From positions 1 to 62,083 of the forward strand of contig CAZVZK010000054.1 of NCBI GenBank assembly GCA_964630925.1: a stretch of 62,083 bases of DNA, in the 5' to 3' direction. Below are positions 1 to 6,902 of the stretch, one piece after another. Numbering within the stretch: the stretch's first letter is position 1; each line of letters begins with the position of its first letter. This stretch comes from RGDT01 sp964630925 (GTDB taxonomy: Bacteria > Planctomycetota > Planctomycetia > Gemmatales > Gemmataceae). The translations under genes and the position numbers were made by a program. The notes under the pieces are model-generated. The model searched no databases. It saw only the letters and a program-made list of their open reading frames with translations, and had not been told where the DNA came from.

Positions 1-304
1 GGGCGAGGAGGGCGCCGGTGCGGCCGTCGAAGAGGGTGACGAGGAACTGGGCGGGGTTCTTGCGGTTGGTCGAGTAGGTCTTGGTGCCCATGACGCCGAG
101 CGACTTGGCGGCGGCGCCCATCGTGTGGAGGACGGAGTGGTCGGTGACGACGCGGTGGCGCGGGATGATGTGGGCCTCGTCGAGGGCCATCTTGCGGAGG
201 CCGGCCTCGACGGCCTCCATCGCCAATTCCATGCTGAGGAGGCGGCGCACCTCGTCCTCGTTGAGGAGCAGGACGCCCTTGGGTGCGGGGGTTGGTGCTG
301 CCAT
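1..304 (-). CDS. Ornithine cyclodeaminase / mu-crystallin family protein, N-terminal part (cut by window edge)
   Basis: Partial gene whose start (ATG at 304-302) is inside the window and whose 3' part runs off the left edge. The visible ~101 residues begin MAAPTPAPKGVLLLNEDEVR and continue with the N-terminal pattern of the ornithine cyclodeaminase/alanine dehydrogenase/mu-crystallin family: a helix starting LLSMELAMEAVEAG, a basic stretch IIPRHRVV, and the GTKTYSTN segment that in this family lies next to the substrate pocket. Family members are NAD(P)-dependent enzymes acting on ornithine, alanine, lysine or cyclic imines. The Rossmann half that would help to tell substrates apart is missing, so no substrate is assigned. 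A GAGGG stretch lies 10 nt before the start. Confidence 0.8.
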   Translation of the reverse strand, partial: MAAPTPAPKGVLLLNEDEVRRLLSMELAMEAVEAGLRKMALDEAHIIPRHRVVTDHSVLHTMGAAAKSLGVMGTKTYSTNRKNPAQFLVTLFDGRTGALLA

Positions 305-463
305 GACGGGGTCGCCCTCATCGTCAGGGGTCGGGTGCCGGCCGAAACCTACCGCCATTGTAACGCAACAGGGCCCCGTGAGGGAGGGGTGTGTGACTAC
401 CGCACCACCCACCCCCCGTTTCGGCCGAAGCGGAGAGGGGGATAGGGGGTGAGGTGGCCCCAG

Positions 464-1651
464 TCACGCCAGGAATCGCTCCAGCCGGTCCAGCCCGCCG
501 TTGATCTGCTCGCGGCTCGTCGCGTACGACATGCGTACGAACCCCTCCGCCCCGAACGCAGCCCCGGGCACGAGGTTGACGTGCGCCGACTCCAGCGCCG
601 CGAGGCAGAACGACATCGAGTCGCCCACCGCCTTGCCGCCGAGCGTCCGGCCGAAGTGGCTCGACACGTCGAAGAAGGCGTAGAACGCCCCGTCGGGGAC
701 GAACGACTTCACGCCCTTGATCTTCGCCAGCCGCCCGCACACGAGGTCACGCCGGGCCTGGAACTCCAGGCGCATCCGCTCGACGCACGCCTGATCGCCG
801 TCGAGGGCGGCGACGGCGGCCGCCTGGCTGACGCTGCTGGGGCAGCTCGTCTCCTGGCTCTGCACGTTGCCCATCGCCTTGATGACGTGGGCCGGCCCGG
901 CGGACCAGCCGATGCGCCAGCCCGTCATCGCGTACGTCTTGCTCACGCCGCTGATGGTGATCGTGCGGTCCAACAGGCCGGGCCGCAGCGTGGCGAAGCA
1001 CGTCGCCTTCGCATCGCCGTAGACGAGCTTCTCGTAGATCTCATCGCTGAGGACGGCGAGGTTCGAATCGAGGATGACGTCGGCGATGGCCTCCAGCTCC
1101 TGGCGGGTGTAGACAGCGCCGGTGGGGTTGGAGGGCGAGTTGATCATGAGGAGCTTGCTCCGCGGCGAGATGGCGGCGCGGAGCTGGGCGGCGGTCATCT
1201 TGAAGCCGGACTCCATCGTCGTCGGCACGAGGACGTAGGACGCCCCGGTCATCGTGACGAGGTCGGAGTAGCTGACCCAGTACGGCGTGGGGATGATGAC
1301 CTCGTCGCCGGGGCCGACCGTCGCCGCCAGGGCGTTGTGGATGGAGTGTTTGGCGCCGTTGGAGACGATGACGTTGTCTGGGTGGTACTTGGCGCCGTGG
1401 GTCTTCTCGTAGTAGCGCGAGACGGCGGAGCGCATGGCCGGGGTGCCGTTGACGGGCGTGTAATGGGTGTCGCCCTTGTTCATGGCGGCGAGGGCGGCGG
1501 CGATGATGTGATCGGGGGTGTTGAAGTCGGGCTCGCCGAGGCTGAAGTCGAAGACGGCGATGCCCTCGGCACGCATCTGGCGGGCCTTGGCGCCAGCCGC
1601 GAGGGTGGCCGACGGCTGGACGAGGGATGCCATCTTCGAGATGCCGATCAT
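464..1651 (-). CDS. aspC: Aspartate aminotransferase, class I PLP-dependent
   Basis: 395 aa, normal length for a fold-type I, subgroup Ib aspartate aminotransferase, which swaps the amino group between aspartate and 2-oxoglutarate in the cytoplasm. Visible landmarks: N-terminal FSLGEPDFNTP (residues 37-46), VSNGAKHSI around 96, the NSPSNPTG motif (171-178), DEIYE with the PLP-contacting Asp and Tyr (203-207), the Schiff-base lysine in SGVSKTYAMTGWR (K238), and a C-terminal FVRMSYA segment with the arginine that usually binds the substrate carboxylate. An AGGAA stretch precedes the ATG; an internal ATG seven codons in (1633) is also possible. Related prephenate or other acidic amino-acid aminotransferases share this signature, so specificity is inferred. 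It stands alone between gaps of 159 and 123 bp. Confidence 0.92.
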   Translation of the reverse strand: MIGISKMASLVQPSATLAAGAKARQMRAEGIAVFDFSLGEPDFNTPDHIIAAALAAMNKGDTHYTPVNGTPAMRSAVSRYYEKTHGAKYHPDNVIVSNGAKHSIHNALAATVGPGDEVIIPTPYWVSYSDLVTMTGASYVLVPTTMESGFKMTAAQLRAAISPRSKLLMINSPSNPTGAVYTRQELEAIADVILDSNLAVLSDEIYEKLVYGDAKATCFATLRPGLLDRTITISGVSKTYAMTGWRIGWSAGPAHVIKAMGNVQSQETSCPSSVSQAAAVAALDGDQACVERMRLEFQARRDLVCGRLAKIKGVKSFVPDGAFYAFFDVSSHFGRTLGGKAVGDSMSFCLAALESAHVNLVPGAAFGAEGFVRMSYATSREQINGGLDRLERFLA

Positions 1652-1774
1652 CGCGGGGGATTCCTGTGCGTTGGGGACGGCGACAGGGGGAATTGTACCG
1701 GAAGGGAGCGGGGTGTGCGAGTGAAGCGGCGATGACCGATGACCGGGTTGGCTCGGGGTGCGGCGGAGCGGGCG

Positions 1775-2533
1775 TTAGAAGGGGCTGAAGACCCTGGTTG
1801 TATCCTCGCCATCATCTTCGGACACCTTCATGCAGATGTCCTCGATGAAGCGGATGAGCGAATCGGCTGACCGGTCCACCCTCCTGCTCCTGTGTAACCA
1901 GCAAACGCGGCATTCCCTGGACGCGGCGTCGGTGATGGTGCCCGTGTCCAGAATGAGCAGCTCGCCCCCGACGGTGTCTCCGATCCAGACCGCCTTGTGC
2001 AGCCACGCCGCCTCGCCGATCCAGCCGTCCGCTTCAACCTCCCTGATGTCGCGGTGGCGGGTCACGAGGTCATCGTTCTCCGGATTCTTCACGCAGGGGG
2101 CGTAGAAGCGGAAGAAGCCCGCCATCTCGCCGGCGCCGAAGACATGGGTGAACGCCTTGTACGAGCGTGGCAGCTTCACCCCGAACTCCTTCTCGAACGC
2201 CGCGAGCGCATCGCCGATCTCGGCTTGCTTGTCGGACGCCCAGCGCGGCCGACGCTCGCCCTTCGGCTCCAGCTCGTCATACAGCTTCCGCCACTCGGCC
2301 CTTTCCAGCAGAACCAGCCAACGCTCGTCGCAGCGCCCCACCAGCTCGCGCTCGTGTTCGGCCAGCTCCTTGCGACCGCGGCCCTCGGCGGGCATGCCGG
2401 CGAGCGCGGCGCGGGCCCGCAGCAGCTCGCCACGGATGTCGCCGCGCTCCTCCAGCCAGTCGGCGTACACCAACCGCGTCGCCACGTCGTCCGGCGCATC
2501 GAAGATCGCTTGCAGGAATGATGCGTCATCCAT
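1775..2533 (-). CDS. TIGR02996 domain + SUKH (SMI1/KNR4) domain protein
   Basis: 252 aa. Residues 1-35 (MDDASFLQAI..DDVATRLVYADWLEERGD) match the TIGR02996 companion domain found mostly in Gemmata-type planctomycetes. From about residue 105 the pattern IGDALAAFEKEFGVKLPRSY is the start of a SUKH/SMI1-KNR4 domain, with the conserved acidic-helix then LP-x-S-Y signature, followed by alternating strands (GGELLILDTGT) and a C-terminal helix. SUKH proteins are widely known as immunity proteins against polymorphic toxins, but also have other roles. Its start overlaps the stop of the upstream antitoxin-like gene by 8 nt (ATGGATGA), so the two are translationally coupled. No toxin gene is adjacent, and function is not assigned beyond the domains. 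Confidence 0.85.
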   Translation of the reverse strand: MDDASFLQAIFDAPDDVATRLVYADWLEERGDIRGELLRARAALAGMPAEGRGRKELAEHERELVGRCDERWLVLLERAEWRKLYDELEPKGERRPRWASDKQAEIGDALAAFEKEFGVKLPRSYKAFTHVFGAGEMAGFFRFYAPCVKNPENDDLVTRHRDIREVEADGWIGEAAWLHKAVWIGDTVGGELLILDTGTITDAASRECRVCWLHRSRRVDRSADSLIRFIEDICMKVSEDDGEDTTRVFSPF

Positions 2534-2759
2534 CGGCCTTCTCCCGCGCCTGCCGCCTCACCTCTTCCCACGGGATGCCGGTCACCTTCCCTTCCACCCA
2601 CTCCTGCGAGCGTCGGCGGATCTCCTCACGCCAGGCCTCAATGAGCGGCGTCCGGTCCGACGGCACGAGGGATGCGGCCAACGCCTCCGCGAATTCCACA
2701 CGCTCGCTCTCGGGCAGCGCCAGGACCGTGTCGAGCAGTTGCTCCGAAGCCGGGCTCAT
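2526..2759 (-). CDS. Addiction-module component / antitoxin-like protein (TIGR02574-like)
   Basis: 77 aa. The N-terminal half (SEQLLDTVLALPESERVEFA) has the helix-LP-xx-ER pattern of the CHP02574/TIGR02574 addiction module family, small proteins usually encoded just before a RelE/ParE-type toxin. The remainder has the Trp-containing helix and charged C-terminus common in the family (EAWREEIRRR, then a tail around GIPWEEVRRQA). A strong AGGAGG lies 7 nt before the ATG. Instead of a RelE-like toxin, the next gene in the operon is the TIGR02996-SUKH protein, overlapping by 8 nt. DNA binding or toxin neutralisation is inferred from family only; an orphan antitoxin is a plausible alternative. Confidence 0.75.
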   Translation of the reverse strand: MSPASEQLLDTVLALPESERVEFAEALAASLVPSDRTPLIEAWREEIRRRSQEWVEGKVTGIPWEEVRRQAREKADG

Positions 2760-2835
2760 GGCGTTTCCTCCTGAGCGGGCATTCTAGCACCTCACCGGCC
2801 AGGGCAAGCCGTGAGGCTCGCCGCCACGGAACGCC

Positions 2836-2863
2836 GGCGGGCGGGCCACGAGGCCCGCCCGCC
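2836..2863 (-). terminator. Hairpin downstream of the glutaminase-like gene
   Basis: A perfect 12-bp GC-only stem (2836-2847 with 2852-2863) closed by a 4-nt loop starts 15 nt beyond the stop of the minus-strand gene ending at 2879. There is no clear U-run, so it may act as a terminator, as an mRNA 3' stabiliser, or both. Confidence 0.5.
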
Positions 2864-2878
2864 GTCCGCCGCTTCAAC

Positions 2879-3700
2879 TCACTTGCGGAGCAGGGCGTTG
2901 AACTCCTTCATCTTCGCCACCGCGTGGGCGTCCAGGCCCTCCGCCGGGTCGGCGCCGGGCCAGTAGCCCGTCCCCTGGTAGGTGCCGCCGTTCGCCGCCT
3001 TCGGCGCCTCGCCCAGCTTCGTCTCCGTGACGTGCGGCTCGGCCGTCGCGCCGGGCCGGATCATAGCCCGCTTCCACGCCTCCAGCGTCACCGGCCGGCC
3101 GAACAGGGCCGGGTCGATCACGTACGTCTGCACCGAGCCGTCGCTGCCACGCACCTTCAGGGTCGGGGCGTTGTGGTAGCTCCACCTCACGGCCGCGCCC
3201 GTCCTCGTCGTGACGTGCAGCATCTCCTCGTTCGACCGGGCGAACGCCCACGCCTTGCCCGGCGTCAGGCCCATCGCCTGCATCCGCCTGATCATCAGGT
3301 GCGCCCTCGCGTAGCAGCCGTCGTTCGCGTACCCGAACGAAATGTCGTCCTGGGCCGCCATCCACTCGAAGACGTGCCCCGCCTGCTCCAGGCTCACCAC
3401 ATCCCGCGACGGGATCACGCCCGCCGGCCCCGACGCCGGCGCCGGCGTCTCCGCCACCTCGTCGACCTTCACTTCAAGCCCCGCCGAGCGGTACACGTCG
3501 GCGGCGATGTCCGCCGCCTCGCGGCTGGGGTACTCCTTGCCGCGTGTCCAGCTCGGGTCGCCCGCCTTGCGGAACGACACCGCGAACTTCACCTTCTTCG
3601 CCGCCATCGCCGCAGGGCCGTCGGCCCGAGCCCCCTCGGGGCTCGCCGTCGCGAACATCGCCAGTGCCAGCACCAGCGGCATCATCATCTGACGGAACAT
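2879..3700 (-). CDS. Secreted protein-glutaminase-like deamidase
   Basis: 273 aa from the ATG at 3700, chosen because AGAAGG lies 9 nt upstream and a signal peptide (MFRQMMMPLVLALAMFA..) follows at once; longer starts at 3709 and 3769 are poorer. The C-terminal half matches the protein-glutamine glutaminase fold known from Chryseobacterium: DGCYARAHLM carrying the candidate nucleophile Cys129, WSYHNAP with His176, and VIDPALF with Asp196, followed by PVTLEAW. Such enzymes deamidate side-chain glutamine in intact proteins. The Cys-His-Asp order and local motifs are seen directly; activity and substrate are inferred. The N-terminal ~90 residues after the signal peptide contain a strand-helix region (FAVSFRKAGD..) that could be a propeptide. 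No immunity or secretion gene is next to it. Confidence 0.8.
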   Translation of the reverse strand: MFRQMMMPLVLALAMFATASPEGARADGPAAMAAKKVKFAVSFRKAGDPSWTRGKEYPSREAADIAADVYRSAGLEVKVDEVAETPAPASGPAGVIPSRDVVSLEQAGHVFEWMAAQDDISFGYANDGCYARAHLMIRRMQAMGLTPGKAWAFARSNEEMLHVTTRTGAAVRWSYHNAPTLKVRGSDGSVQTYVIDPALFGRPVTLEAWKRAMIRPGATAEPHVTETKLGEAPKAANGGTYQGTGYWPGADPAEGLDAHAVAKMKEFNALLRK

Positions 3701-3768
3701 ATCGGTCATCCTTCTGGTAAGTCGCTCAAGTTGCGAGCGGGAGGCCGGGGCACTCGATCCCCGATTCA

Positions 3769-3950
3769 CCCCTCCCCTCTCGTCGCCATTGCTACGCGGC
3801 CCTCGGCCCGGACGTGACAGGCCGCGCCCGCATTTCCGACACCCCTCGCTGAAGTTCCACCCGAAGGGCCTGGATGAAAGGCGGGGGCGCTGGAGGCGGT
3901 ATCCGGCGGTTCACCCTCCTCTCCCCCCTCCCCTCTCGTCGCCATTGCTA
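3769..3950. repeat. 26-bp exact direct repeat, two copies
   Basis: The sequence beginning CCCCTCCCCTCTCG and ending CCATTGCTA occurs at 3769-3794 and again at 3925-3950, identical over 26 nt and spaced by 130 nt. Copy 2 covers the point where the patatin-like reading frame stops looking like a patatin, which suggests that a recombination or duplication joint lies there. Confidence 0.75.
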
Positions 3951-4075
3951 TGCTGCCGGCGGACGTGCCCCCGTAGCCGACGAGCGGGATGCCCGGCTCC
4001 TGTGCCGCCGCGAGGCACCCCGCCAGGGCCGCGCCCTTGGACTCCGCCCCCGGCGAAGATGCCGTACGCCATCAT
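3948..4075 (-). pseudogene. Patatin-like phospholipase N-terminal remnant, frameshifted
   Basis: Reading the minus strand from the ATG at 4075 gives MMAYGIFAGGGV; after removing one extra C the frame continues KGAALAGCLAAAQEPGIPLV and then GYGGTSAGSIAMA. This is the patatin N-terminus: the glycine-rich oxyanion-hole motif (GGGxKG) followed ~25 residues later by the nucleophile elbow GxSxG (here G-T-S-A-G). Homology ends at the 26-bp repeat, so the rest of the enzyme, including the catalytic Asp, is gone. The single-base insertion plus truncation make a functional product very unlikely. Identification is by motif recognition only. Confidence 0.72.
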
Positions 4076-4235
4076 CTCCAGGTTCTCGGGCCATCTCCGG
4101 CCTGTGCCGTTGGGAGAGTGAGCATTGCGGCGGGTTCAATCGCACGCGGGCTGTTCTGTCGTGGGGCGGCCTGGCGGATCATCGCCCTCCCGTTCCCGCC
4201 GAAGAAGCCGTAGAATCCACCCACGGAGGTGCGGC

Positions 4236-4997
4236 GTGCATCACGCTCTCGACCACGACGACTTCGACGCCCAACTGGACCGCGCGGCGGCCCTGCTCCG
4301 CGCCGCCAGGCGCGTCGCCTGCCTCACCGGCGCCGGCGTCTCCGCCGAGAGCGGCGTCGCCACCTTCCGCGGCGCCGGCGGGCTGTGGGAGGGCCACCGC
4401 GTCGAGGACGTCGCCACCCCCGAGGCGTTCGCCCGCGACCCCCGCCTCGTGTGGCGCTTCAACAACGCCCGACGCAACGAGCTGTCCCGCGTCGAGCCCA
4501 ACGACGGCCACCGCGCCCTCGCCGCGATGGAGCGCCGCTGGGGCGCCGCCTTCACCCTCATCACCCAGAACATCGACGGCCTGCACCAGAAGGCCGGCAG
4601 CCGCAACGTCCTCGAGCTGCACGGCCGCATCAGCCGCGTCCGCTGCACCGAGTGCCGGTACCTCGCCGACCGCCCCGGCGAGGAGCTGCCCACGATGCCG
4701 TCCTGCCCCGAGTGCGGGAACCTGTTGCGTGTCGATGTCGTCTGGTTCGGTGAGATGCTGCCGTATGCCGTCCTGAAGGCGGCCGACCACGCGGCGGAGG
4801 AATGCGAGGCGTTCCTCGTCGTCGGCACGAGCGCCGTCGTGTACCCCGCCGCCGGCCTGATCTACCGGGCCAGGTCCGCGGGGGCCAAGGTGATCGAAGT
4901 CAACCTGGAGGCGACCCAGGCGAGCGAGGCCGCCGACGTGTGCCTGCATGGCCCGTCCGGCAAACTGCTCCCCGAGGTCGTCCGCAGATTAGGATAG
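4236..4997 (+). CDS. Sir2-family NAD-dependent protein deacylase
   Basis: 253 aa starting at GTG 4236, placed by a GGAGGT 5 nt upstream. Cytoplasmic sirtuins remove acyl groups from lysines using NAD+. Seen: GAGVSAESGVATFRG (NAD site, 32-46), TQNIDGLH (110-117), catalytic His129 in ELHG, two zinc pairs CTEC (137/140) and CPEC (157/160), WFGEMLP, GTSAVVYPA and a final EVNLEAT segment. It resembles CobB/class III sirtuins. The class III desuccinylase signature Y-x-x-R is altered: the tyrosine position holds Asn76 while Arg79 is kept (FNNARR). FolD follows 9 bp downstream, probably cotranscribed. Confidence 0.93.
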   Translation: MHHALDHDDFDAQLDRAAALLRAARRVACLTGAGVSAESGVATFRGAGGLWEGHRVEDVATPEAFARDPRLVWRFNNARRNELSRVEPNDGHRALAAMERRWGAAFTLITQNIDGLHQKAGSRNVLELHGRISRVRCTECRYLADRPGEELPTMPSCPECGNLLRVDVVWFGEMLPYAVLKAADHAAEECEAFLVVGTSAVVYPAAGLIYRARSAGAKVIEVNLEATQASEAADVCLHGPSGKLLPEVVRRLG

Positions 4998-5006
4998 GAG
5001 GCAGAG

Positions 5007-5864
5007 ATGACCGCGCGAATCCTCGACGGCAAGGCACTCTCCCTGCAGATGCAGGCCGAGCTGGCCCAGGAGGTCACCGCGTTCCGCGCCGCCAAGGGCG
5101 TTCAGCCCGGCCTCGCCACCGTCCTCATCGGCGACGACCCGGCCAGCGCCGTGTACGTCCGCAACAAGCACCGGGGCTGCGAAAAGGCCGGTATCGCCTC
5201 CTTCAAGCACGACCTGCCCGCCTCCACCACCCAGGCCGAGGCACTCGCCCTCATCGGACGGCTGAACGCCGACCCGGCGGTCCACGGCATCCTCGTGCAA
5301 CTCCCCCTCCCCAGGCACATCGACGAGGCCGCCGTCACCGACGCCGTCAGCCCCCTCAAGGACGTGGACGGCTTCGGCCCGACGAGCCTCGGCCTGCTCA
5401 CCGCCGGCCGCCCGCGCTTCCTCGCCTGCACACCCCACGGCGTGGTCAAGATCCTCGAACGCTCCGGCATCCCCGTCGCCGGGCGGCACGCGGTCATCGT
5501 CGGCCGCAGCAACATCGTGGGCAAGCCGCTGGCCCTCATGCTGGGGCAGAAGGGCGTGGACGCGACGGTGACGGTGTGCCACTCCCGCACGCCGGACATC
5601 GCCTCCTTCACCCGCAACGCCGACATCGTGATCATGGCGATCGGCAAGGCCGACTTCCTGACCGCCGACATGGTACGCCCAGGGCAGACCGTGATCGACG
5701 TCGGCATCAACGCCCGGCCCGACAGGACGCTCACCGGCGACGTGGACTTCCCCCGCGTCAGCCAGGTGGTGGGGGCGATCACCCCGGTGCCCGGGGGCGT
5801 CGGCCCCATGACGATCACCATGCTCCTGTACAACACCCTCCAGGCCGCCCGCCTCCAGTCGTGA
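5007..5864 (+). CDS. folD: Bifunctional methylenetetrahydrofolate dehydrogenase / methenyltetrahydrofolate cyclohydrolase
   Basis: 285 aa, the usual FolD length. It interconverts 5,10-methylene-THF, 5,10-methenyl-THF and 10-formyl-THF with NADP in the cytoplasm, feeding purine and formyl-Met synthesis. Seen: Tyr50 and Lys54 in the YVRNK catalytic motif, VQLPLPRHID, LKDVDGF, the NADP-binding VIVGRSNIVGKPLA, and the C-terminal PVPGGVGPMTITML signature. The start has GGAGG 7 nt upstream, 9 bp after the sirtuin stop, suggesting one transcript. Nothing is missing. Confidence 0.97.
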   Translation: MTARILDGKALSLQMQAELAQEVTAFRAAKGVQPGLATVLIGDDPASAVYVRNKHRGCEKAGIASFKHDLPASTTQAEALALIGRLNADPAVHGILVQLPLPRHIDEAAVTDAVSPLKDVDGFGPTSLGLLTAGRPRFLACTPHGVVKILERSGIPVAGRHAVIVGRSNIVGKPLALMLGQKGVDATVTVCHSRTPDIASFTRNADIVIMAIGKADFLTADMVRPGQTVIDVGINARPDRTLTGDVDFPRVSQVVGAITPVPGGVGPMTITMLLYNTLQAARLQS

Positions 5865-5868
5865 CGGC

Positions 5869-6831
5869 TTACGCCCGGCACCCGGCCAGACCCGCCGTGA
5901 GCGCCGCCCGGTCCAGCCCCTTGCCGATGAACACCAGCTTGTTGACACGCGGCTCCTTGCCCCACGGCTTGCCGTCCTGCCCGTCCAGCATCATGTGGAC
6001 GCCCTGGAAGACGTAGCGGTTGGGCACGCCCTTGATCGCCAGCACGCCCTTGAGCCGGTAAATGTCCGCGCCCTTCTCCTGCAACATCCCGCCGAGCCAG
6101 TCGTTGAGCTTCTTCTCGTCGAGGTCGCCCTCCTGCGTCAGCCCCACCGAGCGCACCTCCTCGTCGTGGTGGTGATGTTGGTGGTGCCCGCCCTCCATGA
6201 AGTGCGGGTCCATCTTCACCACGCGCTCCAGGTCGAACCCGCCCACGTCGAGGACGTGCGTCATGTCCACCTTGCCGCGCGTGGTGCGGTGGACCGTCGC
6301 CGCGGCGTTGCGAGCCTTCACCCTCGCCTCCAGCTCGTCCAGCTCCGTCGGTGAGACGAGGTCCGTCTTGTTGAGGAGGACCACGTCGGCGAATGCGATC
6401 TGTTCCTTCACCTCGCGGTCATTCCAGTGCAGGCCGGCGTGCTTGCTGTCGATCACCGTGACGATGCCGTCGAGGGAGAGCTTCGACTTCATCTCGTCGT
6501 CGGCGAGGAAGGTGAGGGCCACCGGGCCGGGGTCGGCCAGGCCGGTCGTCTCGACGAGGATGTGGTCGAACCTGTCGCGGCGTTTCATGAGGCTGCCGAG
6601 GATGCGGATGAGGTCGCCGCGCACGGTGCAGCACAGGCAGCCGTTGTTCATCTCGAAGATCTCTTCCTCGGCGTTGATGACCAGCTCGTGGTCGATGCCG
6701 ATCTCGCCGAACTCGTTCTCGATGACGGCCACCCTCTTGCCGTGCTTCGAGGTGAGGATGTGGTTGAGGAGCGTGGTCTTGCCCGCGCCCAGGAAGCCCG
6801 TCAGCACCGTCACCGGAACACGCCCGCCCAT
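5869..6831 (-). CDS. CobW/YjiA-family G3E GTPase, putative zinc metallochaperone
   Basis: 320 aa from the ATG at 6831 (GGAGGGG 7 nt upstream). Seen: P-loop GFLGAGKTT (12-20), the family-specific GCLCC metal site (64-68) right after EIFEMNNG, a Walker B region VETTGLADP, the NKTD base-recognition motif, and a histidine-rich stretch HHQHHHHDEE in the middle. The C-terminal half is the CobW_C domain (DIYRLKGVLAI). G3E GTPases hand metals such as zinc or cobalt to client enzymes. The His-rich loop and CxCC site support zinc, but the client is unknown. It converges with folD (4-bp gap) and diverges from the WD40 gene across 71 bp that must hold both promoters. Confidence 0.93.
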   Translation of the reverse strand: MGGRVPVTVLTGFLGAGKTTLLNHILTSKHGKRVAVIENEFGEIGIDHELVINAEEEIFEMNNGCLCCTVRGDLIRILGSLMKRRDRFDHILVETTGLADPGPVALTFLADDEMKSKLSLDGIVTVIDSKHAGLHWNDREVKEQIAFADVVLLNKTDLVSPTELDELEARVKARNAAATVHRTTRGKVDMTHVLDVGGFDLERVVKMDPHFMEGGHHQHHHHDEEVRSVGLTQEGDLDEKKLNDWLGGMLQEKGADIYRLKGVLAIKGVPNRYVFQGVHMMLDGQDGKPWGKEPRVNKLVFIGKGLDRAALTAGLAGCRA

Positions 6832-6902
6832 GGTCCGCCCCTCCGCGTCACTGTCACGAACGGCTATTGTAGTGGGGACGCCTCGTCCGTCGGAGGCCGC
6901 GC

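Larger units (their letters stand above)
3701..4235. other. Divergent intergenic region with a decayed patatin gene and a 26-bp direct repeat
   Basis: The 535 bp between the divergent glutaminase-like and sirtuin genes contain no intact gene. They hold a patatin-like N-terminal remnant on the minus strand (3948-4075, listed separately) and two exact copies of a 26-nt sequence (3769-3794 and 3925-3950), the second overlapping the remnant. Promoters for both flanking genes should lie here, but no convincing -35/-10 pair was recognised. Confidence 0.7.

Noticed and set aside
1055..1080. GGTTCGAATC-like string resembling a tRNA T-arm
   Set aside because: It lies in the middle of the aminotransferase gene with no acceptor stem or anticodon arm; the full window shows no complete cloverleaf by eye.
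449..1735. A 428-codon plus-strand frame opposite the aspartate aminotransferase gene
   Set aside because: It is a high-GC shadow of the minus-strand gene: Arg/Val/Ala/Gly-rich, no domain, and the minus frame is clearly real.
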